From NCBI GenBank assembly GCA_029561345.1, contig JAKQJC010000034.1:246693-310692 (forward strand): 64,000 bases of DNA. Reading direction: 5' to 3'. The notes below the pieces were generated by a model. It worked only from the letters and a program-made list of their open reading frames with translations. It was not told where the DNA came from and ran no database searches. The stretch's first letter is position 1; each line of letters begins with the position of its first letter. This document shows, in pieces, positions 17,980-27,068 of the stretch. The position numbers and the translations under genes were made by a program. Source of the stretch: Chloroflexota bacterium. Its GTDB lineage: Bacteria; Chloroflexota; Anaerolineae; Anaerolineales; Anaerolineaceae.

Positions 17980-18642
17980 ATGAAACTGCAAACCAAATTA
18001 TCGCCGCGCTGTGCCCTTATCCTCTGTGCTGTGACCCTGATGCTGGCCGCGCTGGCCTGTGACCTTTCAGGCGGGGGAGAGGAGGCCAAGGGCGCGGTCT
18101 TGTTTCAGGATGATTTTTCCAACCCATCCAGCGGGTGGGCCACGGTCAAAGATACCGATCAGATCATGGCTTATGAAGCAGGGGGATTTCGCATCTGGGT
18201 GAACAAGCCGAACTTCCTATACTGGTCTGTGCCAGGCCTCAAGTTCTCGGATGTGCGGGTGGAAGTGGATGCCAAAAAAATGGCTGGTCCGGAAGATAAT
18301 GATTATGGTATCATATGCCGGTATGTGGATCAGGAAAATTATTACGGCTTCCTGATCAGCAGCGATGGCTACTACGGCATCATCAAGACCAAGAACGGCG
18401 AGCAAAATGTGTTCGGCGGAGAAGGCATGCGGTTTTCTGACCTGATCAAAACTGGCGATGCTGTGAACCGGGTCCGCGCTGATTGCATTGGATCCACACT
18501 GGCATTGTATATCAATGGGCAGCAGGTTGATATGACCCAGGACGAAGATTTTACGGTGGGTGATGTGGGCCTGCTGACGGGCAGTTTTGATACGGCCGGG
18601 GTGGATATTCTGTTCGATAATTTTGTGGTCAAAAAACCGTAA
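17980..18642 (+). CDS. lipoprotein with a jelly-roll-like (LamG/DUF1080-type) domain
   Basis: This 220-residue protein has a lipoprotein signal (ALILCAVTLMLAALAC, Cys at residue 27) and a beta-rich domain beginning LFQDDFSNPSSGW and ending VDILFDNFVVKKP, a pattern typical of concanavalin/LamG-like sugar-binding folds. It should be tethered to the outer face of the membrane. AGGA lies seven bases before the ATG at 17980; an upstream in-frame extension overlaps the TPR gene and lacks a signal peptide, so it is rejected. mtaB starts three bases later. Ligand unknown. Confidence 0.7.
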   Translation: MKLQTKLSPRCALILCAVTLMLAALACDLSGGGEEAKGAVLFQDDFSNPSSGWATVKDTDQIMAYEAGGFRIWVNKPNFLYWSVPGLKFSDVRVEVDAKKMAGPEDNDYGIICRYVDQENYYGFLISSDGYYGIIKTKNGEQNVFGGEGMRFSDLIKTGDAVNRVRADCIGSTLALYINGQQVDMTQDEDFTVGDVGLLTGSFDTAGVDILFDNFVVKKP

Positions 18643-18645
18643 GGC

Positions 18646-19938
18646 ATGAAGGTTTATCTCGATTCAATTGGCTGCCGCCTCAATCAAAGTGAAATAGAAC
18701 ATTTTGCCAACCAGTTCCGCTTTGCCGGGCACACTCTGGTATCAGAGCCGGATGAAGCGGACCTGGTTGTGGTTAACACCTGTTCCGTGACCGGTGAAGC
18801 CGCCTCTGATTCCCGGCAGAAAATCCGCCAGGCGGCCCGCGCGGGTGTGGGGAGAATTGTGGTCACAGGCTGCTGGTCCACGCTCAACCCGGATGCTGCC
18901 CGGCAACTGCCCGGAGTCACAGACGTGGTGAGCAATTTTGAAAAAGACGGCTTGGTGGCAAAAACCCTGGAACTGCCGCAGGAATATTGGGAGGCAGAAC
19001 CGCTGGCGCGCCAGCCTCTGCCGGGGCTGCACCTGCGAACCCGTGCCTTCATCAAAGTGCAGGATGGCTGTGACAACCACTGCACGTTTTGCATCACGCG
19101 GGTGGCGCGAGGCGCCAGCCGCAGCCAGAGCCTGGAACAGATCTGGCGCGAAATGGATGCGGCTCTGCGCGGCGGCGCCCAGGAAGTGGTGCTGACCGGC
19201 GTCCAGATGGGATCGTGGGGCAAAGATTTGACCCCTCAGGCCAGCCTGGCAGACCTGATCGAAACCCTGCTGCAGGATGCACGGATCCGGCGGCTGCGCC
19301 TTTCGAGCCTGGAACCGTGGGAAGTGGATGAGCGCCTGATGGCGCTCTGGCGGGACGGGCGGCTTTGCCGTCACCTGCATCTGCCGCTGCAGGCAGGGTG
19401 TGAAAAGACCTTGCGGCGCATGGGCAGGAAAACCATGCCAGATGCTTACGCTCGGCTGATTGCCACCATTCGCGCAGCTGTGCCTGAAATGGCGGTCACA
19501 ACGGATGTGATTGCCGGTTTTCCTGGCGAAACGGAAGCTGATTTTGAGGCCAGCCTGGCCTTTGTGCAGAGCCTGAAGCTGGCGGGGGGGCATGTCTTCA
19601 CTTATTCGGCGCGGCCCGGCACCCCGGCCGCCAATTACCCTGACCAGGTGGCGCACCCGGTGCGCAAGGAGCGCAACCGCCGCCTGCGTGAAGCCCTGGC
19701 AGAAAGCGAAACCCAGTTTAAGTTCGCTTTTCTGGGCAAGGAGGTGGAAGTGCTTTGGGAGGCGGTGCAGCCAGAAGCAGGGGGATGGCATTTATCGGGC
19801 TGGACTGACCATTACCTGCGGGTGAGTGCTTTCTCGAACCAATCACGCTGGAACCAGGTGGACCGGGTGAGAATCGAGGGTGTGACGCAGGATGGACTGA
19901 CCGGCGCGATCCTTGTTGAAAATCCGCAGGAGGAATAA
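18646..19938 (+). CDS. mtaB: tRNA t6A37 methylthiotransferase MtaB
   Basis: This 430-residue radical-SAM enzyme thiomethylates the t6A base at tRNA position 37. The N-terminal UPF0004 domain supplies C10 (GCRLNQSE), C46 (NTCSVT) and C76 (TGCWS); the radical-SAM site is C142-x3-C146-x2-C149 (CDNHCTFC). A C-terminal TRAM-like beta domain is present (about 370-430). Length and the QDGC-DN-H-C-TFC form favour MtaB over MiaB. It sits three bases after the lipoprotein and two before the glucosidase, a co-transcribed but functionally mixed group. Confidence 0.88.
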   Translation: MKVYLDSIGCRLNQSEIEHFANQFRFAGHTLVSEPDEADLVVVNTCSVTGEAASDSRQKIRQAARAGVGRIVVTGCWSTLNPDAARQLPGVTDVVSNFEKDGLVAKTLELPQEYWEAEPLARQPLPGLHLRTRAFIKVQDGCDNHCTFCITRVARGASRSQSLEQIWREMDAALRGGAQEVVLTGVQMGSWGKDLTPQASLADLIETLLQDARIRRLRLSSLEPWEVDERLMALWRDGRLCRHLHLPLQAGCEKTLRRMGRKTMPDAYARLIATIRAAVPEMAVTTDVIAGFPGETEADFEASLAFVQSLKLAGGHVFTYSARPGTPAANYPDQVAHPVRKERNRRLREALAESETQFKFAFLGKEVEVLWEAVQPEAGGWHLSGWTDHYLRVSAFSNQSRWNQVDRVRIEGVTQDGLTGAILVENPQEE

Positions 19939-19940
19939 TC

Positions 19941-21644
19941 ATGACTTCATTAAGGTGGTGGCAAAAAGGCGTTTTTTACCAGATTTATCCGCGCAGTTTT
20001 GCTGATTCCAACGGCGACGGCATCGGGGATATTCCGGGCATGACAGCCAAACTGGATTATTTGCAAAAATTGGGCATTGACGGTATCTGGCTTTCTCCGC
20101 ATTATCCTTCTCCCATGTGGGACTGCGGTTATGATGTGGCCGATTACATCGGCGTGGCGGCGGAATACGGCACAATGGATGACTTCAAGCATTTTCTTGA
20201 GGAAGCGCACCGACGGGATATTCGCGTGATCCTTGATTTGGTGTTGAATCACACTTCCGATGAACATCCGTGGTTCCTTGAGTCGCGTTCCAGCCGGGAT
20301 AACCCCAAACGGGATTGGTACATCTGGCGCGACGGCACGCCGGAGAATCCGCCGAACGACTGGTATTCCACCTTTGGCGGCTCAGCCTGGGAATATGATG
20401 CGCTCACCGGGCAGTCGTATTATCACTTTTTCTTCAAGCAGCAGCCTGACCTCAACTGGCGCAATCCGGAAGTGGTCAAGGCGATGCTGGATTCGATGCG
20501 CTTCTGGTATGAAATGGGGGTGGACGGTTTCCGCATTGACGCCATCGGCACCCTGTTTGAAGATGAAGCCCTGACCCCGCACGGGCAGCCTTTTGGACTG
20601 GTGGAACTGCGCTTGATGGACCGGGAGGCCAGGACGGGAAAAGAACGGCGCAAGGTGGCCAAAATGTGGGACCGCCTTTTCCGCTACCAGCATGACCTGC
20701 CGGGCATGCATGAAATCATCCAGCAGATGCGCGATCTGACGAATGAGTATGAAGGACGGATGCTGGTGGGTGAGACGGATGATATCCGTTATCACGGTAC
20801 GAAAGATGACGAACTGCATATGGTGTTCAACTTCCCGCTGATGACCACCAACCATATGACGCCCCAATGGGCGCGAGACAACCAGAAGAAGCGGCTGAGT
20901 CAGCTGCCCGCATTTGCCTGGCCCTGCAACACGCTGAATAATCATGATACCGGGCGGGCTTATTCGAATATGGGTGACGGGATCAATAACGATGCGATTG
21001 CCCGGGTGAACCTGGCGCTGATGCTGACTCTGCGGGGCACGCCGTTTCTCTATAACGGCGAAGAAATCGGCATGAGCAACCTGATGCTGGATCATATCAG
21101 CCAGTTCAAAGATACCCTGGGAACCTGGATTTACGCGGCTGCCATGGAATATGCCGGAGCCACCCCCGCCCAGGCGCTGGAAGAGGCCGCCAAAGCAGGC
21201 CGGGATAAGGGCCGCACCCCCATGCAGTGGCGCAGAGCGCCCCAGGCTGGATTTTGCCCAGAAGGGGTTCAGCCCTGGCTACCCGTCAACCCTGATTACC
21301 TGAAAGGGATCAACGTGGAAGACCAGGATCAGGATCCGGCGTCCATGCTCAATTTTTACCGGCAGATGCTGGCCATGCGGCGGCGGAACCCGGCCCTGAT
21401 TGAGGGCGATTACCAGCCCTTGCTGGAAAAATCACGCAGTGTGCTGGCTTTCTGGCGGCGCTGCCCGGCTCAGCAGTGTGTGGTGGTTTTGAATATGAGC
21501 GCGAAAAAGCGGACCATTGATCTGGGAATGGCAGGCCAAAAATTTAAACGAGTCTTTTCCAGCCATGAACGACCAGCCGCGGGCACAATGGGAAAGCTGC
21601 GTCTGGAACCCTACGAGATCTGGATTGGAGAAATCATCTCCTGA
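19941..21644 (+). CDS. GH13 alpha-glucosidase / oligo-1,6-glucosidase
   Basis: The 567-residue protein is a cytoplasmic family 13 glycosidase: WWQKGVFYQIYPRSF start, DLVLNHTSDEHPWF, GVDGFRIDA with nucleophile D200, VGETD with acid/base E278, and NNHD with D336. Length matches alpha-glucosidases and oligo-1,6-glucosidases acting on short maltodextrins or isomalto-oligosaccharides. No signal peptide. It could process sugars imported by the ABC system at 45854-52244. AGGAGGAATA precedes the ATG. A bidirectional terminator follows. Confidence 0.92.
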   Translation: MTSLRWWQKGVFYQIYPRSFADSNGDGIGDIPGMTAKLDYLQKLGIDGIWLSPHYPSPMWDCGYDVADYIGVAAEYGTMDDFKHFLEEAHRRDIRVILDLVLNHTSDEHPWFLESRSSRDNPKRDWYIWRDGTPENPPNDWYSTFGGSAWEYDALTGQSYYHFFFKQQPDLNWRNPEVVKAMLDSMRFWYEMGVDGFRIDAIGTLFEDEALTPHGQPFGLVELRLMDREARTGKERRKVAKMWDRLFRYQHDLPGMHEIIQQMRDLTNEYEGRMLVGETDDIRYHGTKDDELHMVFNFPLMTTNHMTPQWARDNQKKRLSQLPAFAWPCNTLNNHDTGRAYSNMGDGINNDAIARVNLALMLTLRGTPFLYNGEEIGMSNLMLDHISQFKDTLGTWIYAAAMEYAGATPAQALEEAAKAGRDKGRTPMQWRRAPQAGFCPEGVQPWLPVNPDYLKGINVEDQDQDPASMLNFYRQMLAMRRRNPALIEGDYQPLLEKSRSVLAFWRRCPAQQCVVVLNMSAKKRTIDLGMAGQKFKRVFSSHERPAAGTMGKLRLEPYEIWIGEIIS

Positions 21645-21647
21645 ATT

Positions 21648-21677
21648 AAAAAAGCTCGCCCAAAAGGCGAGCTTTTT
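21648..21677. terminator. bidirectional terminator between glucosidase and ldh
   Basis: A 12-bp perfect stem (21649-21660 with 21666-21677), CAAAA loop, six A on the left and five T on the right lies between convergent genes. Confidence 0.88.
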
Positions 21678-21690
21678 GTTCTGCAGTTCA

Positions 21691-22653
21691 TTAACGCAGA
21701 TTGAGCTGATCGATCAGATCATTCAGGATGCCGGCGGAGCGCTGCAGCCCCTGAATTTCCACTGGATTCAGGTCCAGACTTAACACCCGCTCCACCCCGC
21801 CGCCATCCAACACGGCGGGCAGGCTGAGATAGACATCTTTGATCCCATATAATCCGTCAATGTGACTGGAAACGGAGAGGACAGTGTTTTGATCGCGCAC
21901 AACAGCTTCAACAATGCGCACCAGGCCCGAGGCGATGGCATAGTAGGTGGCGCCTTTACGGGAGATGATTTCATAGGCTGCGCTGCGGGTTTGCTCAAAA
22001 ATTGCATTCAGAATGTCGTCCGGGCAGGACTGGTTATTGGCGTCACAAAATTCAGGCAGACGCATGCCGGCGATGTTGGCCAGTGAAAGCACTGGGACTT
22101 CGCTGTCGCCATGTTCGCCAATGATATAGGCGTGCACAGAGCGGGGATCCACGCCGAAATGCTGGCTTAAGAGATGGCGGAAACGGGCGGTGTCGAGAAT
22201 GGTGCCTGAGCCGATGACGTGGTGCGCGGGAAGGCCGGAAATTTTCCAGGCAGCATAAGCGAGGATATCCACAGGGTTGGTGGCAATGAGGATCAGGCCA
22301 TCTGGATTATGCTGGACAATGTTGGGAATGATCTGGCGGAAGATGTTGATGTTGCGGGAGAGCAAATCGAGACGGGTTTCGCCAGGTTTTTGCGCGGCAC
22401 CAGCGGTGACAACCGTCATCACAGCGCCGGCGCAGTCGGCATAGGTGCCGGCCCAGATGCGGGAGGGGCGGCTGGCGAAGGGCACTGCATGGTTGAGGTC
22501 CATGACTTCACCTTCGGCTTTGGCCTGGTTGGCGTCAATGAGGACGATTTCGGCAGCAAGACCCGACTGCATCAAGGCGTAGGCAAAAGTGGCCCCCACA
22601 TTGCCTGCGCCGACAATGGCAACACGGATGGAGTGAGAAATTTTGTGTTCCAT
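21691..22653 (-). CDS. ldh: L-lactate dehydrogenase
   Basis: The 320-residue NAD-dependent enzyme interconverts pyruvate and L-lactate. The Rossmann motif GAGNVGATFAYAL is at residues 15-27, ATNPVDI and the catalytic GEHGDSEVP (proton-donor His) follow, and Gln (AGAAQKPGE) at the substrate-specificity position marks lactate rather than malate dehydrogenase. ATG 22653 has AAGGAG upstream; the longer frame to 22782 runs through the promoter and is rejected. Its own promoter diverges from kimA. It fits a fermentative lifestyle. Confidence 0.93.
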   Translation of the reverse strand: MEHKISHSIRVAIVGAGNVGATFAYALMQSGLAAEIVLIDANQAKAEGEVMDLNHAVPFASRPSRIWAGTYADCAGAVMTVVTAGAAQKPGETRLDLLSRNINIFRQIIPNIVQHNPDGLILIATNPVDILAYAAWKISGLPAHHVIGSGTILDTARFRHLLSQHFGVDPRSVHAYIIGEHGDSEVPVLSLANIAGMRLPEFCDANNQSCPDDILNAIFEQTRSAAYEIISRKGATYYAIASGLVRIVEAVVRDQNTVLSVSSHIDGLYGIKDVYLSLPAVLDGGGVERVLSLDLNPVEIQGLQRSAGILNDLIDQLNLR

Positions 22654-22683
22654 GGCAACTCCTTTTCTTGTAATATAATAGAT

Positions 22684-22712
22684 AATATAGCATAAAATAT
22701 TATATATATCAA
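22684..22712 (-). promoter_or_regulatory. ldh promoter
   Basis: On the minus strand TTGATA (22707-22712) and TATATT (22684-22689) lie 17 bases apart, in a very AT-rich stretch. Confidence 0.65.
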
Positions 22713-22750
22713 GGTGCTGATTAAATTCCCCTTGTTGAGGGATGATAATG

Positions 22751-22779
22751 GTGATAAAATTTTTATTTGTCGCTATAAT
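22751..22779 (+). promoter_or_regulatory. kimA operon promoter
   Basis: TATAAT (22774-22779) with GTGATA (22751-22756) 17 bases upstream; predicted start about 14 bases before the ATG at 22800. Confidence 0.5.
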
Positions 22780-22799
22780 CATGATTAAGAAAGAAGATT

Positions 22800-24764
22800 A
22801 TGAACCATCAGGATTATGAGGAAGAGAATTCCGGCACTGCGATCCAACATCGGACTGCCGATCATGCGCCTGAAAGAAACTGGCAGACCATCTTAATTGG
22901 AAAGCCGCTGCCGACGGCCTCGGCGCCGCATCAGACCATTAATAAAGTGGTTGGTCTGGCGGTGTTCTCGTCAGATGCCATTTCATCCACAGCATACGCG
23001 ACCCAGGAAATGTTGGCGGTGCTGGCGGCTGCAGTGACCTTCGCAGGCATGGGGGTTTTTCAATATGCCATTCCTATCACCCTGGCCATCGTCGCCCTGC
23101 TGGCCATTTTGATTCTTTCTTATGAGCAGACGATCAAAATGTACCCGGATGGGGGTGGGGCTTACATTGTAGCGCGCGACAACCTTGGCGAAATCCCTGC
23201 CCAGGTGGCAGCTGCTTCATTGCTGATGGATTATATTCTGACCGTGGCTGTGTCCATTTCGTCTGGCGTGGCGCAAATTGTCTCAGCCTACCCGGAATAT
23301 TACCGCTGGCGGGTGGAAATTGCCATTGTGCTGGTGGTTTTTATCATGATCATCAACCTGCGCGGCGTCAAAGAAGCAGGCGTGGTCTTCGCCATTCCGA
23401 CCTATATTTTCATGATCATCATGTACCTGACGGTTGGCGTTGGCTTTTTCAGGCTGTTTACCGGAACATTGGGTCCGGTGGTCAACCCGCCTGAACTCGA
23501 AAGTGTGCTGGCTGCCCAGGGGGTGACCCTGTTCCTGATTTTGCGATCCTTTGCCAGCGGCACCACCGCCCTGACCGGCGTGGAAGCCATTTCCAACGGT
23601 ATCAAGGCCTTCAAGGAACCGCGCAGTAAGAATGCGGGTATTACCCTCATCTGGATGGCGGTCATTTTGGGAAGCCTGCTGTTGGGCATCACTTACCTGG
23701 CCGTCCATGTGGGCACAGTACCGTCGGAATATGAGACGGTCATTTCTCAGCTTGCGCGCACCGTGTTTGGCGACCGGAACTTCCTTTATATTGCGGTGAT
23801 CAGCGGCACCACCATCATCCTGGTGATGGCCGCCAACACGGCCTTTAATGGTTTTCCTCTGCTGAGTGCTCTGACGGCCAATGACGGTTTCCTGCCGCGG
23901 CAGCTGGCTTATCGCGGCAGCCGCCTGGTGTTTTCCCGCGGCATCATCACCCTGTCCATCATCGCGTCCATTCTGATTGTGGTTTTTCAGGCCAGCGTCA
24001 CCAACCTAATTCCATTGTATGCCATTGGTGTTTTTCTCTCGTTCACGCTATCCCAATTTGGCATGGCGCGGCGTTGGTGGAAGGTGGGACACCTGAAACC
24101 GGGAGAAGAGGTCAAAGAGCGCGGATCAACCTTGCGGTATGAAGCGGGTTGGAAAGTGAAAATGGTGATCAACGCTTTTGGTGCGCTGTGTACGCTGGTT
24201 GTTGCCTTCGTCTTCGGGATTACGAAATTCACGGATGGCGCCTGGGTGGTGATCATACTGATTCCCATACTGGTGGTGATTTTTTATAATATTCACCGCC
24301 ATTACCGCTCGCTGGCCAAAAAACTTTCCCTTGAAAAGGTTTCGCCTGCGCCCACCATCGCCCGGCACCGGGTGATTTTGCCGATTGGCGGCGTGCATCA
24401 GGGTACCCTGATGGCTCTTCGTTATGCCCGCAAACTTTCCGATGATATCACCGCGGTGCATGTGATGGTTGAGCCGGACGACCTGCCCAAACTGCAGGAA
24501 AAATGGGAAAAATGGGGCGAAGGTGTGCGCCTGGTGATTCTGGAATCGCCGTACCGCGAGTTGATGGATCCGTTATTGGACTATATTGAAGATATTGACC
24601 GGCAGCGCAGGCCGAACGAGGTCATCACCATTGTGGTGCCGCAATTTGTCCCGGCGCAGCGCTGGAATCATGTTTTGCATTCGCAAACAGCGGCCGCACT
24701 GCAAAATGCACTGATGTACAAGAAAGACATCGTTATCACCAGTGTGCCGTATCAGGTAGAGTAA
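22800..24764 (+). CDS. kimA: KimA-type high-affinity potassium importer
   Basis: The 654-residue protein matches the KimA (YdaO) family of the APC superfamily: FSSDAISSTAYAT early in TM1, YPDGGGAYIVARDNLGE, TALTGVEAISNGI, PLYAIGVFLSFTLSQFGM, then a cytosolic C-terminal domain (about 490-654) ending in the family's VPYQ-type tail. B. subtilis KimA is a proton-coupled potassium symporter of about 607 residues controlled by c-di-AMP. The longer N-terminus here (about 35 extra residues) is hydrophilic. Two RCK proteins follow, 20 bases and then 2 bases apart. Confidence 0.85.
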   Translation: MNHQDYEEENSGTAIQHRTADHAPERNWQTILIGKPLPTASAPHQTINKVVGLAVFSSDAISSTAYATQEMLAVLAAAVTFAGMGVFQYAIPITLAIVALLAILILSYEQTIKMYPDGGGAYIVARDNLGEIPAQVAAASLLMDYILTVAVSISSGVAQIVSAYPEYYRWRVEIAIVLVVFIMIINLRGVKEAGVVFAIPTYIFMIIMYLTVGVGFFRLFTGTLGPVVNPPELESVLAAQGVTLFLILRSFASGTTALTGVEAISNGIKAFKEPRSKNAGITLIWMAVILGSLLLGITYLAVHVGTVPSEYETVISQLARTVFGDRNFLYIAVISGTTIILVMAANTAFNGFPLLSALTANDGFLPRQLAYRGSRLVFSRGIITLSIIASILIVVFQASVTNLIPLYAIGVFLSFTLSQFGMARRWWKVGHLKPGEEVKERGSTLRYEAGWKVKMVINAFGALCTLVVAFVFGITKFTDGAWVVIILIPILVVIFYNIHRHYRSLAKKLSLEKVSPAPTIARHRVILPIGGVHQGTLMALRYARKLSDDITAVHVMVEPDDLPKLQEKWEKWGEGVRLVILESPYRELMDPLLDYIEDIDRQRRPNEVITIVVPQFVPAQRWNHVLHSQTAAALQNALMYKKDIVITSVPYQVE

Positions 24765-24784
24765 CTTATAAAAGGAAGAAAAGG

Positions 24785-25453
24785 ATGAAAGTCATTGTTG
24801 TTGGCTGCGGCCGTTTGGGTTCTGACCTGGCTTACAGGCTGTTTCAGGCAGGCCACGAAGTCACTGTTATTGACAATGCTCCGAACGCATTCAATAACCT
24901 GAAGCCGGATTTTCGCGGGCGGCAGGTAGAAGGCGATGCTTTGAGCAAGGACATTCTGCACCGCGCCGGCATGAAGGATGCAGATGCGGTGGCGGTAATG
25001 ACCAACTGCGACCCTCTGAACGCAGTCATTGCCCATATCGCACAGACAATCTTTAACCGGAAAAATGTGGTGGTTCGCAATTACGATCCGCTTTCACGGG
25101 ATCTGTTGGAGACCTTTAACCTGCAGATTGTTTGCTCGGCCACCTGGGGTGCGCAGCGGGTGGAAGAGCTGATTTACCATGCCGATGCAAAATCCATTTT
25201 CTCGACTGGAAACGGCGAAGTGGAGCTTTACGAGTTCCGCGTTCCCGACGCCTGGGATGGCAAGATGATCAAAGATGTGATCACCTCAAAGGACTGCATG
25301 GCCGTTTCCCTGGCCCATGTGGGGCGCGCCATTTTACCTCAACCCGATTCGATAATGCACTCGGGCGATGTGTTGCTCTTGAGCGCAACCAGCGAAGGTA
25401 TTGAGATTGTCCGCAAGAACCTGGCTGAAGCCAGCCAGAAAAAGGAAGGGTAG
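24785..25453 (+). CDS. RCK (TrkA-like) potassium-channel regulatory protein
   Basis: This 222-residue cytosolic protein has an RCK_N Rossmann domain (GCGRLGSDLAYRL at residues 7-19, VIDNA at the end of strand 2) and an RCK_C domain (about 140-215, ending GDVLLLSAT). Such proteins bind NAD(H) or ATP/ADP and gate potassium uptake. The usual membrane partner (TrkH/KtrB) is absent; the partner by position is KimA. GAAGGAAGAAAAGG precedes the ATG. Confidence 0.85.
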   Translation: MKVIVVGCGRLGSDLAYRLFQAGHEVTVIDNAPNAFNNLKPDFRGRQVEGDALSKDILHRAGMKDADAVAVMTNCDPLNAVIAHIAQTIFNRKNVVVRNYDPLSRDLLETFNLQIVCSATWGAQRVEELIYHADAKSIFSTGNGEVELYEFRVPDAWDGKMIKDVITSKDCMAVSLAHVGRAILPQPDSIMHSGDVLLLSATSEGIEIVRKNLAEASQKKEG

Positions 25454-25455
25454 CC

Positions 25456-26151
25456 ATGCGTGTACTCATTATTGGCGCCGGAAGAACGGGCTCGCAGCTG
25501 GCCAATTTGCTGGTCAACCAGGATCATGAAGTGCGGTTGATTGAAGACCGCCGTCAGGTGCTCAGCCGCCTGCATAAAGAACTTCCCACCGAAGTGATTA
25601 TTGAAGGCAACCCGATGGACCCCAATGTGCTGGAACAGGCGGGGATTAAAGATGCAGAAATTGTGGCAGCGGTGACCACCAGCGATGAACAGAACCTGGC
25701 CCTGTGCTATTTTGCCCGCACCAAGTATCATGTGGCCCGCACCATTGCCCGCGTGAATGATCCCCGTCATTCGTGGGTGTTCAATGAAACCTTTGCGGTG
25801 GATGTGCCGGTGAACCAGGCGGAAATCATGTCGCGCCTGATCGAAGAAGAAATGGCGATGGGCGACATGATGACCCTGCTGAAACTGCGCCGCGGAAACT
25901 ATTCTCTGGTTGAAGACAAGGCTTTTGCGGGCGCCAGGGCTATTGGCGTGCCGATCAAAGACCTGGGGCTGCCAGAAACCTGCGTGATTGCGGCCATCAT
26001 TCGCAAGGGGCAGGTGGTGGCGCCGCGCGGCATGACGGCCTTTGAAATTGACGACGAAGTTCTGGCCGTCACCGATCCCGACGGCGCGAAAAAACTGAAA
26101 GAAATGTTGGAGCCAGCCGAAACTGAAGAAAATGCCCCTGAAAAGGCCTGA
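25456..26151 (+). CDS. second RCK (TrkA-like) regulatory protein
   Basis: The 231-residue paralogue of the upstream protein has an RCK_N domain (GAGRTGSQLANLL, IEDR) and an RCK_C domain (VPIKDLGLPE... DDEVLAVTDPDG). It begins two bases after its neighbour's stop. Two RCK proteins in tandem could form a heteromeric gating ring. The C-terminal 15 residues are an acidic tail. Ligand not determinable here. Confidence 0.85.
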   Translation: MRVLIIGAGRTGSQLANLLVNQDHEVRLIEDRRQVLSRLHKELPTEVIIEGNPMDPNVLEQAGIKDAEIVAAVTTSDEQNLALCYFARTKYHVARTIARVNDPRHSWVFNETFAVDVPVNQAEIMSRLIEEEMAMGDMMTLLKLRRGNYSLVEDKAFAGARAIGVPIKDLGLPETCVIAAIIRKGQVVAPRGMTAFEIDDEVLAVTDPDGAKKLKEMLEPAETEENAPEKA

Positions 26152-26157
26152 AAAGAT

Positions 26158-26185
26158 TTGACAGTTGGCGAGCTTGCGGTATAAT
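26158..26185 (+). promoter_or_regulatory. strong promoter of the rpmH operon
   Basis: TTGACA (26158-26163) and TATAAT (26180-26185), both perfect, are 16 bases apart; predicted start near 26192. Confidence 0.85.
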
Positions 26186-26237
26186 TGCTCTTCGGTCAAT
26201 TGACGTATATCAAGAGTTAGGAAAGTGAGATAGAGGT

Positions 26238-26408
26238 ATGCCTAAACGGACTTATCAACCCAAAATTCATCGCCGGGTGCGTGTGCACGGTTTTCGTGCG
26301 CGCATGGCCACTGCCGGTGGGCGCGAAGTTCTCAAGCGCCGCCGCCTGCGCGGCCGCGAACGCCTGACGGTCAGCATGAACAACCACACCAAACGCATCA
26401 TCTGGTAA
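26238..26408 (+). CDS. rpmH: ribosomal protein bL34 with a C-terminal extension
   Basis: The 56-residue basic protein starts MPKRTYQPK and contains [10 protein letters not shown] and GRERLTV, diagnostic of L34 in the large ribosomal subunit. Typical L34 has about 44-46 residues and ends near RLTV; here 11 residues ([11 protein letters not shown]) follow. It opens the classical rpmH-rnpA-yidD-yidC-jag cluster, but no dnaA lies upstream. Confidence 0.95.
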   Translation: MPKRTYQPKIHRRVRVHGFRARMATAGGREVLKRRRLRGRERLTVSMNNHTKRIIW

Positions 26409-26418
26409 AATCCAGGGC

Positions 26419-26772
26419 TTGAAGCGCAGGTTTCGGTTGACCCGAACATCGGACATCAAGCGGGTGAGGCAGTTGGGACGATCATTTGCCCACCCGCTTG
26501 TTGTGCTGATCACCCTCCAGAACCAGCAGCCTGACAGCCGTTTTGGCGTGGTGGCTGGAAGAAGCGTTGGAGGAGCAGTGCAGCGAAACCATTGCAAACG
26601 CTGGATGCGTAATATACTCGACGGGCTGCATGACCGGATTGAACCAGGATGGGACTGTCTTTTTCTGGCGCGCCAGAAAATGTCCTGTGCTGATTTTCAA
26701 CTGACCTCTGCTGCCATGCAGGGACTGCTGGAAAAGGCCCGCTTGTTAAGAGCAAATTCAAATGACGTTTGA
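26419..26772 (+). CDS. rnpA: ribonuclease P protein component
   Basis: This 117-residue basic protein has the RNase P signature RNHCKRWMR (RNR motif, about residues 56-64) and the preceding [13 protein letters not shown] strand. It binds the RNase P RNA to mature tRNA 5' ends. The start is a TTG ten bases after the rpmH stop; no ATG is available early enough, and rnpA often has a weak start. It overlaps yidD by 11 bases. Confidence 0.92.
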   Translation: MKRRFRLTRTSDIKRVRQLGRSFAHPLVVLITLQNQQPDSRFGVVAGRSVGGAVQRNHCKRWMRNILDGLHDRIEPGWDCLFLARQKMSCADFQLTSAAMQGLLEKARLLRANSNDV

Positions 26773-27049
26773 CCCCCAGTACGAATACCCGAATGAACCT
26801 TCATTGAGCGACCTGCCTTTGACCTGGTTCAATGTACCGCGCTGGGTTTTGCTTGCCCTGATTCGTTTCTATCAAAAATTCATTTCGCCAACGATGCCGC
26901 CCAACACCTGCCGATTCTACCCCACATGTTCTCATTATGGCTACCAGGCCATTTACAAGTATGGGGCAATCAAAGGGATGGTGATGGCCGTATGGCGACT
27001 TTTGCGTTGTAATCCCTTTTGCCCGGGCGGATATGACCCCGTGCCTTAA
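26762..27049 (+). CDS. yidD: membrane protein insertion efficiency factor YidD
   Basis: The 95-residue protein carries the YidD core: [29 protein letters not shown] and [14 protein letters not shown]. YidD is a peripheral inner-membrane protein helping YidC insertion. The N-terminal about 28 residues are longer than in E. coli (85 in total there). The start lies inside rnpA. Confidence 0.93.
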   Translation: MTFDPQYEYPNEPSLSDLPLTWFNVPRWVLLALIRFYQKFISPTMPPNTCRFYPTCSHYGYQAIYKYGAIKGMVMAVWRLLRCNPFCPGGYDPVP

Positions 27050-27068
27050 ACGAGGATAAGTGACTGAG

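Noticed and set aside
18742..19791. 349-codon minus-strand frame inside mtaB
   Set aside because: Antisense shadow of a well-supported radical-SAM gene; no ribosome site, His/Pro/Arg-rich composition.
22654..22799. AT-rich region as a foreign or mobile insertion
   Set aside because: It is 146 bases holding two divergent promoters; no repeats or mobility genes flank it.
26150..26240. Replication origin near rpmH
   Set aside because: No dnaA, no clustered DnaA boxes and only a short promoter region upstream.
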